Below, in pieces: positions 44,110 through 52,959 of a stretch of DNA of 64,000 nt (positions are counted from its first letter, which is position 1; each line of letters begins with the position of its first letter). Source of the DNA: Sulfitobacter marinus (GTDB lineage: Bacteria > Pseudomonadota > Alphaproteobacteria > Rhodobacterales > Rhodobacteraceae); the NCBI RefSeq assembly GCF_900116285.1, contig NZ_FPAJ01000002.1, positions 1-64,000 of the forward strand, given 5' to 3'. The notes under the pieces are model-generated. The model searched no databases, was not told the origin of the DNA, and was given only the letters and a program-made list of their open reading frames with translations. The position numbers were made by a program, and so were the translations under genes.

Positions 44110-44832
44110 ATGAATGCGAAAATTAGACTTTATGTAGAGCATGCCTTGGGTCAGGGGCAATCGGTTCCTTTGGAGAAGGCGCAGGCGCATTACCTTTTCG
44201 GGGTGATGCGGCAGGCCGAAGGTGCGCATGTGCTGTTGTTTAATGGCACCGATGGCGAATGGCTGGCGCAAGTCACTCAAGCGGGCAAACGTGGCGGTGT
44301 TCTGACCTGTGTCGAGATGACGAAACCTTTGCAGATGCCACCCGATCTGTGGTTGATCTTTGCGCCGATCAAAAAGGCGCGGACAGATTTTATTGTCGAG
44401 AAGGCTGCCGAAATGGGCGCGTGTCGGATCGTGCCGGTGCAGACTGATTTCACCAATTCTGGCCGTGTGCAACGCGATCGGTTGCAGGCCCACGCGGTTG
44501 AAGCCGCCGAGCAATGTGGCGGGACATTCGTGCCGGAAGTGGCTGAGATGGTCAAATTTGACCGTCTGTTGGATCAGTGGACGCCGGAGCGGTCCCTGAT
44601 GTTTTGTGACGAGGCCTTGGTGGGTCAAGATGCAGGATTGGGCGCAGCAAAAACCGGACCTTGGGGGATTTTGATCGGGCCCGAGGGCGGGTTTTCGGAC
44701 CGCGAACGGGCGCGGTTGCGGGGGCTTGAGTATACGCAGCCGGTTACCTTGGGGCCGCGGATCCTGCGGGCCGATACGGCTGCGGTTGCTGCGATGACGG
44801 TGTGGCAGCAAGCCTTGGGGGATTGGTCTTGA
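44110..44832 (+). CDS. rsmE: 16S rRNA (uracil-1498-N3)-methyltransferase
   Basis: A 240-residue SPOUT methyltransferase. A PUA-like N-domain (to about 75) precedes the knotted SAM domain, with ILIGPEGGFSDRER and LGPRILRADTAA as the two conserved knot segments. ATG 44110 fits family length; TTG 44092 would overlap ubiA. It is divergent from ubiA with almost no room for a promoter between them. Confidence 0.95.
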   Translation: MNAKIRLYVEHALGQGQSVPLEKAQAHYLFGVMRQAEGAHVLLFNGTDGEWLAQVTQAGKRGGVLTCVEMTKPLQMPPDLWLIFAPIKKARTDFIVEKAAEMGACRIVPVQTDFTNSGRVQRDRLQAHAVEAAEQCGGTFVPEVAEMVKFDRLLDQWTPERSLMFCDEALVGQDAGLGAAKTGPWGILIGPEGGFSDRERARLRGLEYTQPVTLGPRILRADTAAVAAMTVWQQALGDWS

Positions 44833-44861
44833 GCGTTAAACCTGTGTCGACCGATACCCAA

Positions 44862-44913
44862 GTGGGGGTTGCACACCCCCACACCCCCGTGGAGTTTATT
44901 CGGCAAAATGAAG
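44862..44913 (+). repeat. Rhodobacterales-type intergenic hairpin element, copy 2
   Basis: A stem of GTGGGGGT with ACCCCCAC (within 44862-44883) follows rsmE. Right after it comes GGAGTTTATTCGGCAAAATG, part of the 23-base block (44891-44913) that matches 39414-39436 with one mismatch. The position just after a gene end suits a terminator or 3-prime processing element. Confidence 0.55.
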
Positions 44914-44926
44914 GTAGGGTGGAACT

Positions 44927-45454
44927 ATGAGTTTTTTGCGCCCAGAGGCGAAAGCAGAGTTGTGGCGGTGGCGCGAAGTTCTTTGCGGCGCAGCCGTTAT
45001 CCTGCTGGGACTGTGGCTGGTTGCTGGCCCCGGTCTTTTGCTGGCGGTACCGGGATATGCGTTGATTGCAGGCGGCGTGGCGTTTGTCTGGCTGGGTGTG
45101 CAGCGGGTTCGGTTTCGTAAATCAGGCCATGGGGCCGGTGCTGTGCAGGTGGACGAGGGGCAAATCGCCTATTTCGGTCCGTTGACCGGCGGGGTTGTCG
45201 CATTGCGTGAGATGGAGCGGCTGAGCCTTGTGCGTGGATCCTATCCGGCCCATTGGAAGTTGGAGCAGCCCGGACAAAGTGCCGTGATGATCCCTGTGGA
45301 CGCGGCGGGCACAGATGCCCTGTTTGATGCCTTTGCTGTCTTGCCAGGGTTGAAAACCGAACGGATGCTGGCCGAACTTGCCGATGATAAGACGCTTTCG
45401 GTGGTGATCTGGGAACGACAATCAATGCGCCCCGCAAGCACCCTGTTGCATTGA
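44927..45454 (+). CDS. Hypothetical membrane protein with PH-like domain
   Basis: A 175-residue protein of unknown function. Two close hydrophobic segments (about 19-37 and 41-60) precede a basic turn (RVRFRKSGHG) and a soluble C-terminal domain of about 105 residues with alternating strands, resembling bacterial PH-type domains. The gene stands between rsmE and gshA in the same direction. No function is proposed. Confidence 0.75.
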   Translation: MSFLRPEAKAELWRWREVLCGAAVILLGLWLVAGPGLLLAVPGYALIAGGVAFVWLGVQRVRFRKSGHGAGAVQVDEGQIAYFGPLTGGVVALREMERLSLVRGSYPAHWKLEQPGQSAVMIPVDAAGTDALFDAFAVLPGLKTERMLAELADDKTLSVVIWERQSMRPASTLLH

Positions 45455-45541
45455 CACCCCCGAGAATTCGAACCATCCCTAACGAACACTTGAATTACTT
45501 TTGCCCTGACACCTAGCGAAACAATCCCGGAGCCTCCCCTT

Positions 45542-46912
45542 ATGTCTATCCCTCAATCCGGCGGCGGCCCGATCGAAAATCATGCGCAGCTGGCGCAGTA
45601 TCTGGCAGATGGCTGCAAGCCCAAAGAAGACTGGCGCATCGGCACGGAGCACGAGAAATTCGGCTACAACAAAGAAACGCTTTTGCCGCTGCCCTATGAG
45701 GGGGTCTGTTCCATTCGCGCAATGCTTGAGGGGTTGCGCGATGGCCATGGTTGGGCCCCTGTCGAAGAGGGGGGCAAGTTGATTGGTTTGGTCAAGGACG
45801 GTGCGAATGTATCGTTGGAACCGGGCGGCCAGCTTGAGCTGTCAGGTGCGCCGGTTGAGACCATCCACGAGACCTGCGACGAGGTGAACGTGCATCTGCG
45901 CGAAGTCCGCGATGTGGCGGACCGTATCGGCGCAGGGTTTATCGGTTTGGGTGCTGCACCGGAATGGACCCACGAGCAGATGGATCTGATGCCCAAGGGA
46001 CGTTACAAACTGATGAACGACTACATGACCAAGGTTGGCACGATGGGCCGGGTCATGATGCGCCGCACCTGTACCGTGCAGGTGAACCTTGATTTTGGAT
46101 CAGAGGCCGACATGGTGCAAAAGCTGCGCGTTGCCTTGGCATTGCAGCCGGTTGCGACAGCGCTGTTTGCGAATTCCCCGTTTTTTGAGGGCAAGCCAAA
46201 CGGTCATAAATCATGGCGCAGCCGGGTATGGCGGGACCTGGATCCCGCGCGTACCGGCATGTTGCCTTGGGTCTTTGAAGACGGCATGGGGTTCGAACGT
46301 TGGGTGCAATACGCCTTGGATGTCCCGATGTATTTTGTTTACCGCGACGGGCAGTATATTGACGCATTGGGCCAGTCGTTCCGTGATTTCCTGAAGGGCA
46401 AACTGCCCGCATTGCCGGGTGAAATACCGACGCTCAGCGATTGGGCGGACCATCTGACGACGGCCTTCCCTGAGGCGCGGATCAAGAAATTCATAGAAAT
46501 GCGCGGTGCGGATGGTGGTCCTTGGCGGCGCTTATGTGCCTTGCCCGCGTTTTGGGTCGGTTTGATGTATGATCAAACCGCGTTGGATGGCGCGTGGGAT
46601 TTGGCTAAGGGCTGGGATGCAGAGACCCGCGAAGGGCTGCGGGTCGCGGCATCGGTCGACGGCTTGCAGGCTGAATTCAACGGCGTGAAAATGCATGATC
46701 TGGCCCGCGAAGTTGTGGCGCTGTCAGAGCATGGGTTGAAAGCACGCGCCCGCACGGGGGCCGGAGGCTTGGTCCCGGACGAGACCCATTTCCTGAACGC
46801 GCTGAAGGAAAGCATCGAGACCGGCAAAGTCCCGGCGGATGAGTTACTGGACGATTACAACGGTAAATGGAATGGTGACCTGAGCCGGATTTACGCTGAA
46901 TATTCCTACTAA
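45542..46912 (+). CDS. gshA: Glutamate-cysteine ligase, plant/alphaproteobacterial type
   Basis: A 456-residue GCS2-family enzyme for the first step of glutathione synthesis, joining glutamate to cysteine with ATP. The N-terminal glutamate/ATP region reads GTEHEKFGY (about 36-44) and SLEPGGQLELSG (about 96-107), with MRRTCTVQVNLDFGSE in the centre. The length is usual for the group. GGAG lies upstream of ATG 45542. Confidence 0.95.
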   Translation: MSIPQSGGGPIENHAQLAQYLADGCKPKEDWRIGTEHEKFGYNKETLLPLPYEGVCSIRAMLEGLRDGHGWAPVEEGGKLIGLVKDGANVSLEPGGQLELSGAPVETIHETCDEVNVHLREVRDVADRIGAGFIGLGAAPEWTHEQMDLMPKGRYKLMNDYMTKVGTMGRVMMRRTCTVQVNLDFGSEADMVQKLRVALALQPVATALFANSPFFEGKPNGHKSWRSRVWRDLDPARTGMLPWVFEDGMGFERWVQYALDVPMYFVYRDGQYIDALGQSFRDFLKGKLPALPGEIPTLSDWADHLTTAFPEARIKKFIEMRGADGGPWRRLCALPAFWVGLMYDQTALDGAWDLAKGWDAETREGLRVAASVDGLQAEFNGVKMHDLAREVVALSEHGLKARARTGAGGLVPDETHFLNALKESIETGKVPADELLDDYNGKWNGDLSRIYAEYSY

Positions 46913-46988
46913 GGGGCAGGGGCCGCAGGCAGATTTGTCTGCGGTATTGAGTCAGGGGCGTTTCGGCAAAACCGGTTAGCGGTGGGCC

Positions 46989-47600
46989 TTAGGCTTTCTT
47001 TGCGCCGATCTTCGGCTCGGTGCCTGCTCTGATCCGTTTGATATTCTCGCTGTGACGCCAAAAGATCAGCAGGGTCAAAATGACGCCAAGGAAAAATGCG
47101 CTTCCGTAGCCAAGGGCGACCAGGAATATAGTCGAGGTGGATGCGGCAGCAATCGCGCCCATCGACGAAATGCGTGTGACCAGCGCGCCAATCAACCATG
47201 CCAGACAACAGGCCAGACCGGCGGGCCATGCCAGCGCCAAGATCACGCCGAGGAAAGTTGCGACGCCTTTGCCGCCTTTGAATTTCAGCCAAATGGGATA
47301 GCAATGCCCGATCATGGCGGCCAGCCCTGCGACCTGTGCGGCATCTTCGCCAGCAAACAAACGGGCCAGCAAAACGGCAGCGGCCCCTTTGGCCCCGTCT
47401 AGGACCAAGGTGAGTGCAGCGGCGGTTTTATTTCCGGTGCGCAGCACATTGGTGGCCCCGATATTGCCGGATCCAATCGCGCGCAGATCACCCAAATTCA
47501 TCACGCGTGCCAGCAGCAGGCCAAATGCGATTGAGCCGATAAGATAGCCAAGCACAGCCCAGAGAGAGAGCACGGCGAGCGATGAATCGATGATGGGCAT
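46989..47600 (-). CDS. plsY: Acyl-phosphate:glycerol-3-phosphate acyltransferase
   Basis: A 203-residue membrane enzyme that starts phospholipid synthesis from acyl phosphate. The three PlsY motifs are visible: GSIAFGLL near 22, GSGNIGATNVLR near 42-53, and KGGKGVATFLG near 108-118. It is the last gene of the pyrB-pyrC operon, three bases after the pseudo-dihydroorotase stop. Confidence 0.95.
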   Translation of the reverse strand: MPIIDSSLAVLSLWAVLGYLIGSIAFGLLLARVMNLGDLRAIGSGNIGATNVLRTGNKTAAALTLVLDGAKGAAAVLLARLFAGEDAAQVAGLAAMIGHCYPIWLKFKGGKGVATFLGVILALAWPAGLACCLAWLIGALVTRISSMGAIAAASTSTIFLVALGYGSAFFLGVILTLLIFWRHSENIKRIRAGTEPKIGAKKA

Positions 47601-47602
47601 GG

Positions 47603-48880
47603 TTACGAGGCCTTATAAATACTTTTACCGGAAACATAGGTTTCCAAGACCTTACCCTGCATGCGCATGCCATCAAAGGGCGTATTGCGCGATTTCGAGC
47701 GCAGGGTTTCTCGGTCCATTACAAAGGGCGCACCATCGTCAAACAGCACCAGATCGGCGGGCGCTCCGGCACTCAGGCGGCCCCCGGGCAGGCCCAGCCG
47801 TTTAGCAGGATTAAATGACAAGGCCCGCCACAAGGTCGCGATGTCCATCATGTCAGAATGTACCAGCCGCAGGGCGGCGGGTAGCAAAGTCTCAAGACCG
47901 ACTGCACCGGATGCTGCTTCCTCGAAGGGGAGGCGTTTGGATTCCTCATCTTGTGGGGTGTGCATGGAACAGATGATATCAATCAGCCCTGATGCAACAG
48001 CCTCGACCACGGCGATGCGGTCGTCTTCGTCACGCAATGGGGGCTTAAGCTTGAAGAACGTGCGGTAGTCGGCCACGTCCAGCGCATTCAGCGTCAGATG
48101 ATGAATGCCAATGCCAGCGGTCACATCCAGGCCGTTCTTTTTCGCACGCTCAAGTGCGGGCAGGGCGCGGGCGGTGGTGATCTGGTCTGCGTGGTAGCGG
48201 GCACCGGTCATCTCGACCAAGGCGATGTCGCGGTCCAGCCCCATGCGTTCGGCCATCGGGGATACGGCGGGCAACCCGCGCAGGGATGCGAACTTGCCTG
48301 AAGTGGCCGCTGCACCTTTGCTGAGGATCGGCTCTTGGGGGTGGGCGATAACCAGCGCGCCCAAACTGCGGGCATAGGTCAACGCGCGCGAGAATACTTT
48401 GGTGTCGGTGATCACGCGGTCGCAATCGGTAAAGGCGATGGCACCTGCATCCATCAGGAACCCGATTTCGGTCATCTCGCGGCCGTCGCGGCCTTTGGTC
48501 AGCGCGGCCATGGGCACCACGTTCACCGGTGCGGCCTCGTTTGCGCGGCGGGTGACAAATTCCAATACTTCGGGGCTGTCGATTGATGGATCGGTGTCGG
48601 GGCGGGTAATCATCGTGGTGACGCCGCCCGCCGCGGCGGCCAATCCGGCGGATCGAAAACTTTCCTTGTGACGTTCGCCCGGCTCGCAAACTTTGACGCC
48701 CAGATCGACAATGCCGGGGGCCAGATATTTGCCGCGACAATCCACGACCGTGCTGTCACCCGGAACGGGGGCGCCCTCGGGCAGGATCGCCGTGATTTGC
48801 CCCCCCTCGACCCGCAGGGTGCCGTGGGTCACAGTGCCCGCTTCGGGGTCGATCAGTTTCGCGTTCACAAAGTGCAGCAT
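47603..48880 (-). CDS. pyrC: Dihydroorotase-like protein lacking metal ligands (pseudo-PyrC)
   Basis: A 425-residue amidohydrolase of the dihydroorotase family. The fold is complete, but the catalytic D-x-H-x-H reads DLGVKV (Asp59, Gly61, Lys63) and the late D-H-A-P-H region reads MHTPQ (about 305), so several zinc ligands are absent. Such inactive PyrC forms (PyrX or PyrC-prime) serve as structural partners of aspartate carbamoyltransferase, whose gene is upstream in the same operon. ATG 48880 is preferred; GTG 48898 adds six residues. Confidence 0.88.
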   Translation of the reverse strand: MLHFVNAKLIDPEAGTVTHGTLRVEGGQITAILPEGAPVPGDSTVVDCRGKYLAPGIVDLGVKVCEPGERHKESFRSAGLAAAAGGVTTMITRPDTDPSIDSPEVLEFVTRRANEAAPVNVVPMAALTKGRDGREMTEIGFLMDAGAIAFTDCDRVITDTKVFSRALTYARSLGALVIAHPQEPILSKGAAATSGKFASLRGLPAVSPMAERMGLDRDIALVEMTGARYHADQITTARALPALERAKKNGLDVTAGIGIHHLTLNALDVADYRTFFKLKPPLRDEDDRIAVVEAVASGLIDIICSMHTPQDEESKRLPFEEAASGAVGLETLLPAALRLVHSDMMDIATLWRALSFNPAKRLGLPGGRLSAGAPADLVLFDDGAPFVMDRETLRSKSRNTPFDGMRMQGKVLETYVSGKSIYKAS

Positions 48881-48904
48881 GACGTTACTATCTTTCACAA
48901 AGGG

Positions 48905-49021
48905 CTATCCGCCGATCCAGACCATCATTGCCACGACGCCAAAGGCGACAAGCAGGGCAACGGTGGCTACGCGGCCGGACATTTTCGGATCTGGTTTGGG
49001 TTCTTTCACAGCAACCACCAT
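48905..49021 (-). CDS. Small single-span membrane protein
   Basis: A 38-residue reading frame: charged N-terminus (KEPKPDPK) followed by one hydrophobic helix (about 18-36). Its start overlaps the end of the preceding gene by 16 bases, and its stop lies seven bases before the alternative GTG start of the pseudo-dihydroorotase. The frame fills the only gap in an otherwise gapless operon, which supports it, though no binding site is evident. It has no recognised family. Confidence 0.5.
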   Translation of the reverse strand: MVVAVKEPKPDPKMSGRVATVALLVAFGVVAMMVWIGG

Positions 49022-49542
49022 AGGATAAGGCCAAGTGCCACGATAAGCGCCAGCACCATCACGGCCCCACCCGCGCGGCCACGTGGCGGCGTTGTGGGTG
49101 TCAGGTTCGGCACACCGGTATAGGGTTGCGCAGCATCGGCGGTCAGGGGCGGGGCCGCCATCGCGGGTTGTTCTTCGCCATAGGTGCCGATCAGCGTCAG
49201 GTCAGGCCCGATATCCAGCGTGGTTTCAGCGCCGTCAAAGGCAGAGGAAAACAGCAGCAGAACATAGCCTTCTAGGGCATCAAGGCGGGCGCGGTCCGCG
49301 TTAATCTGCGCCTCGGTCACGGCATAGCCATCCGTCAGGTATCTTGGCAGACCCACGCCTGTCAGATCGGACACGGCGAACAGCTCAGCCGAACCGGACG
49401 GCACGGTAAAACCGAGGAGATCGGAAATAGCGGCTGCTTTGTCATTGCTTTGCAACATGCTGGCAATGACTTCGACGGGCCGGTTCACGGCAAACAGCCG
49501 TATCTGGCCATGCTCGCCTGCGGGGATGGTAAGTGTTGTCAT
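49006..49542 (-). CDS. Hypothetical protein with C-terminal membrane anchor
   Basis: A 178-residue protein of unknown function. Residues 1-130 look soluble, residues about 131-152 are Ala/Pro/Thr-rich, and a basic turn (RGRAGG) leads to one hydrophobic helix at the very C-terminus, so it is likely tail-anchored with the domain in the cytoplasm. The start at 49542 overlaps the preceding stop by 4 bases, showing co-translation with its operon neighbours. Confidence 0.75.
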   Translation of the reverse strand: MTTLTIPAGEHGQIRLFAVNRPVEVIASMLQSNDKAAAISDLLGFTVPSGSAELFAVSDLTGVGLPRYLTDGYAVTEAQINADRARLDALEGYVLLLFSSAFDGAETTLDIGPDLTLIGTYGEEQPAMAAPPLTADAAQPYTGVPNLTPTTPPRGRAGGAVMVLALIVALGLILWWLL

Positions 49543-50054
49543 CGTTTTGCACCTTTGTAAGCTGTTGCCATTAGACGACATAAACTGGCGCTGTCCTGCA
49601 CATATTCAAACCCCAGATGACCAGCGAGGGCTGGATTGTCGCTGCGTTCCTGCCGGATGAAGAACACCGATGGCGGGCTGGTCGGTTTGACGTCGGGGGC
49701 GGTCTCAAGGCTGCGGGAAAATGCTTTGACGCGGGTTTCGCCCTTTTGCAGACGAAAGAACAGCGCGCGGTGATTTGTCAGCGCATAACGCGTGCGCGTC
49801 AGATCGGCCCAGCGGTTCAGGCCCTTGACCAGCGATAAGACGACTAAACCGATTACAGCCGCCATCACCACAGATTGTGACAGAGGCAGGCTGTTATAGG
49901 TCAGCAAGAACCCCCCAGCGATCACCGTACCTACAGCCCCGATAAATGGTCCGAGCAATTGAAAGTTGCGCAGGGAAATGCGCGGAGTAGGCCGGCCTGT
50001 CCAAAGCAGCGTTTCGTCATCCTCAAGGACATTTTGCCAAAATTCATCGGTCAT
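49539..50054 (-). CDS. Membrane protein with PH-like domain
   Basis: A 171-residue protein resembling bacterial PH-type (YdbT/bPH2-like) proteins: N-terminal EDDETLLWTGRP, two membrane helices (about 33-51 and 62-80), and then RYALTNHRALFFRL, the typical first strands of such domains. Function unknown. It overlaps both flanking genes by 4 bases. Confidence 0.75.
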   Translation of the reverse strand: MTDEFWQNVLEDDETLLWTGRPTPRISLRNFQLLGPFIGAVGTVIAGGFLLTYNSLPLSQSVVMAAVIGLVVLSLVKGLNRWADLTRTRYALTNHRALFFRLQKGETRVKAFSRSLETAPDVKPTSPPSVFFIRQERSDNPALAGHLGFEYVQDSASLCRLMATAYKGAKR

Positions 50055-50491
50055 AGCGCGGCCTCCCTAGCGGCGGCGATCCTTGCCTTGGTCTCGCGCA
50101 GGTTCGGCACCAGCGGCAGCGTGATGCTTTGACGATTGGGCAAACGCAAGGTGATCGACCAGAGTGATAGCTTGCCGATGGCCGCGATATCGGTCAGCGC
50201 CAGTTCCAACGGGGCGACGACATCGGGTTCATTAATATAAAGCGCCCGATTGGTTAGCCGCCAGACGGTTTTGCGGTTTGCGTACCAGATTTGAAATTCT
50301 TCAAAAATCCACATGTAAAACAGGGCGGTGATGGCCGATGCCACTGTCCATGTCAGTACATCGAAATACGGCAGGATCGGAGAGCACACCAGCATCGTCA
50401 ACACCATCAACACTGCTGTCCGCGACACAAACGCGGCCCTAGAAATACGCCAGCTGAGCAACTCACGTTCGTCTGAGGGCGAAGACGTCAC
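50051..50491 (-). CDS. Small membrane protein, PH-like
   Basis: A 146-residue protein with two membrane helices (about 25-42 and 47-68) and a short domain with [15 protein letters not shown], similar in layout to the next gene. The pair may form one complex. Its start overlaps the pyrB stop by 4 bases, placing it directly in the pyrimidine operon. No specific function is known. Confidence 0.75.
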   Translation of the reverse strand: MTSSPSDERELLSWRISRAAFVSRTAVLMVLTMLVCSPILPYFDVLTWTVASAITALFYMWIFEEFQIWYANRKTVWRLTNRALYINEPDVVAPLELALTDIAAIGKLSLWSITLRLPNRQSITLPLVPNLRETKARIAAAREAAL

Positions 50492-51435
50492 GCGGCCCCC
50501 TTGCGGCGGTCGCTGAGGTTTTGGGCCAAAAGATCCATCGCGGCCATGCGCACGGCGACGCCCATTTCGACCTGATCCTGGATAACGCTGCGGTTGATGT
50601 CGTCAGCAAGTGTGCCATCGATTTCAACGCCGCGGTTCATGGGGCCGGGGTGCATGATGATAGCATCGGATTTGGCGTGGCTTAGTTTTTCGGCATCCAG
50701 CCCGAAGCGGTGGTAATACTCGCGTTCAGAGGGGATGAAACCGCCGTCCATGCGCTCTTTTTGCAGGCGGAGCATCATCACCACATCGACATCTTTCAGA
50801 CCTTTTTGCATGTCATCGAACACCTCGACGCCGAATTCGCCGATTTGCGAGGGCATCAACGTGGGCGGGCCGATCAGGCGGATGCGGTTTTCCATCTTGC
50901 CAAGCAGCATGATGTTGGACCGTGCCACGCGGCTGTGGGCGATGTCGCCGCAAATGGCGATGGACAGGCGGTGCAACCGGCCCTTGGCGCGACGAATGGT
51001 CAGCGCGTCCAGCAACGCCTGTGTCGGATGTTCGTGCCGCCCGTCGCCCGCGTTCAGCACGGCACAGTTTACCTTTTGGGCCAGCAGATCAACGGCACCG
51101 GATTGCGGATGGCGCACGACCAGCAGATCGGGGTGCATCGCGTTCAACGTCATCGCGGTGTCAATCAGGGTCTCGCCCTTTTTGATTGATGATGCCTGCA
51201 TCGCCATGTTCATCACATCCGCGCCAAGGCGTTTGCCCGCGATCTCAAAGCTTGCTTGCGTGCGGGTCGAATTCTCAAAGAACATGTTGATCTGGGTCAG
51301 ACCCTTGAGCGCATCACTGTGCTTGTGCGGTTGCCTGTTCAGATCGGCATAGGTGTCGGCCAGATCGAGCAGCGTTGTGATGTCATCCTGCGACAGTGGT
51401 TCAATACCAAGAAGATGTTGGTGTGCGAAACTCAT
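50488..51435 (-). CDS. pyrB: Aspartate carbamoyltransferase catalytic subunit
   Basis: A 315-residue enzyme making carbamoyl-aspartate in pyrimidine synthesis. The carbamoyl phosphate loop reads [13 protein letters not shown] (about 53-65), with HPTQALLD and [11 protein letters not shown] further on. No pyrI regulatory chain is seen; the inactive dihydroorotase downstream is the likely structural partner. ATG 51435 ([10 protein letters not shown]) is chosen because it fits family length. Confidence 0.96.
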   Translation of the reverse strand: MSFAHQHLLGIEPLSQDDITTLLDLADTYADLNRQPHKHSDALKGLTQINMFFENSTRTQASFEIAGKRLGADVMNMAMQASSIKKGETLIDTAMTLNAMHPDLLVVRHPQSGAVDLLAQKVNCAVLNAGDGRHEHPTQALLDALTIRRAKGRLHRLSIAICGDIAHSRVARSNIMLLGKMENRIRLIGPPTLMPSQIGEFGVEVFDDMQKGLKDVDVVMMLRLQKERMDGGFIPSEREYYHRFGLDAEKLSHAKSDAIIMHPGPMNRGVEIDGTLADDINRSVIQDQVEMGVAVRMAAMDLLAQNLSDRRKGAA

Positions 51436-51587
51436 AAGGCGACCCCACGCTATTTGTGGCGTTATAGGCGGCGGGGCGGGGCTGGGCAAGTCAACAGGCG
51501 GCGCATCTGGTCGTGACGGAGGAATGGATTTAAGACCATTTGGAAGTTGGGATTTTTATTAGCCACGTCAGCGCGTAAGTTGGGACC

Positions 51588-52361
51588 ATGGAATCAGTGG
51601 ACTATCATCAGGCGCTTGCCGTTTTGCAGTGGCAGATCGAACTGGGCGCGACCGATGCGATTTGTGATGCGCCCGTCAACCGCTACGAAGTGCCCGCTGC
51701 GGTTGAGAAACCAAAGGCGGCCAAGAAAGGGGCACCGGGTATTGTGCCTATGGCGGTGGGCGTTGATCCCGTGGCCGAGGCTGCACGTATGGCTGCGGGT
51801 GCCGGATCGCTGGATGAGTTGCGCGCCGCCATGGAGGGGTTCGAGCATTGCGAGCTGAAACGCGGTGCGCGCAATATGGTGTTTAGCGATGGCATGCCGG
51901 GCGCGCGGGTGATGATTATCGGCGAAGCGCCGGGCCGTGACGAGGACCGCGAAGGCCGCCCCTTTGTCGGGCGCGCTGGGCAGTTGCTGGACAAGATGCT
52001 GGCTGCGATTGATATGGGCCGGACCCATGAAACCGCGCCAGTGTATATCACCAATGTGTTGCCGTGGCGGCCACCGCAGAACCGCGACCCAAAGCCAAAT
52101 GAGATCGCAATGATGAAGCCGTTTCTGGAACGGCATATCGCCCTGGCCAAGCCTGAGGTTTTGGTGATTGTTGGCAATTGGTCGGCGCAGGCATTGCTGG
52201 GCAAGCGCGGCATCACACGGTTGCGCGGTCAATGGACTGAAGCGCTGGGCCTGCCTGCCTTGCCGATGTTTCACCCGGCTTATTTGCTGCGCAGCCCGGA
52301 ATTCAAACGCGAGGCTTGGGCGGATTTGCTGGAGCTGAAGGCAAAGTTGAACCGTGGTTGA
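51588..52361 (+). CDS. Uracil-DNA glycosylase family 4-like protein, Cys-poor
   Basis: A 257-residue base-excision-repair enzyme. The family-4 active-site motif reads GEAPGRDEDREGRPF (112-126), the second motif HPAYLLRS lies near the C-terminus. Family 4 normally holds a 4Fe-4S cluster through four Cys; here only Cys26 and Cys88 exist in the whole protein, with Phe85 and Trp160 at expected ligand positions, so a cluster seems impossible. An N-terminal extension of about 80 residues precedes the domain. The next gene starts inside its 3-prime end. Confidence 0.85.
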   Translation: MESVDYHQALAVLQWQIELGATDAICDAPVNRYEVPAAVEKPKAAKKGAPGIVPMAVGVDPVAEAARMAAGAGSLDELRAAMEGFEHCELKRGARNMVFSDGMPGARVMIIGEAPGRDEDREGRPFVGRAGQLLDKMLAAIDMGRTHETAPVYITNVLPWRPPQNRDPKPNEIAMMKPFLERHIALAKPEVLVIVGNWSAQALLGKRGITRLRGQWTEALGLPALPMFHPAYLLRSPEFKREAWADLLELKAKLNRG

Positions 52362-52959
52362 TCCCCTGACGCTTTTGGCATTCGTGCCCGCCGCCTTGGC
52401 GCTGAACCTGACGCCGGGGGCGGACATGATGTTTTGTCTTGGACAGGGCATGCGCTTTGGCCCTAGGGCGTCCGTTGCGGCAAGCGCGGGTATCTCGTTG
52501 GGCGGCATGGTGCATGTGACGCTTGCAGGATTGGGGTTGGGCGCGCTGGTGGCTGCGGTGCCTTGGGCCTTTGACGTGATCCGCTGGGTTGGCGTGGCCT
52601 ATCTACTGTGGCTGGCGGTGCAGACGTTTCGCAGCGGGCGGAATGCGCAAGCCGCTTCCGTGCCCCCATCCGCATTTCGCGGGGCGCTGATCGTGAGCCT
52701 GACCAACCCAAAGGTGATCTTGTTCGTGTTGGCCTTTGTGCCACAATTCGTCGTGCCCGAGGCCGGACCCGTTTTGATGCAATTCCTGATCTTTGGGGCC
52801 GTGTTGTCGATTGGCGGATTTGTGATCAACGCCTTGGTCGGCGTGTTCGCCGGTGGGGTAGGGCGCAAACTGGCTAGGGGCGGACAGGCACTGCGCTGGA
52901 TCAGCAGTGGCATATTCGTGGCCCTCGCCGCGCGGTTAGCAGTATTGGAGCGGGCATGA
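52354..52959 (+). CDS. LysE/RhtB family exporter
   Basis: A 201-residue membrane exporter with six hydrophobic segments and the family motif NLTPGADMMFCLGQGMRFG, plus SLTNPKVILFVLAFVPQF in the centre. It starts with GTG at 52354, overlapping the glycosylase gene by 8 bases, and overlaps moaB by 4. It is distinct from the other LysE protein in the window. Substrate unknown. Confidence 0.88.
   Translation: MVDPLTLLAFVPAALALNLTPGADMMFCLGQGMRFGPRASVAASAGISLGGMVHVTLAGLGLGALVAAVPWAFDVIRWVGVAYLLWLAVQTFRSGRNAQAASVPPSAFRGALIVSLTNPKVILFVLAFVPQFVVPEAGPVLMQFLIFGAVLSIGGFVINALVGVFAGGVGRKLARGGQALRWISSGIFVALAARLAVLERA

Noticed and set aside
43123-44811. 562-codon minus-strand frame for UbiA
   Set aside because: Only the first 324 codons from 44097 match UbiA; the upstream extension is opposite rsmE.
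46923-46944. CCGCAG/CTGCGG hairpin between gshA and plsY
   Set aside because: The stem is short with a 10-base loop and no U-run; too weak to list as a terminator.
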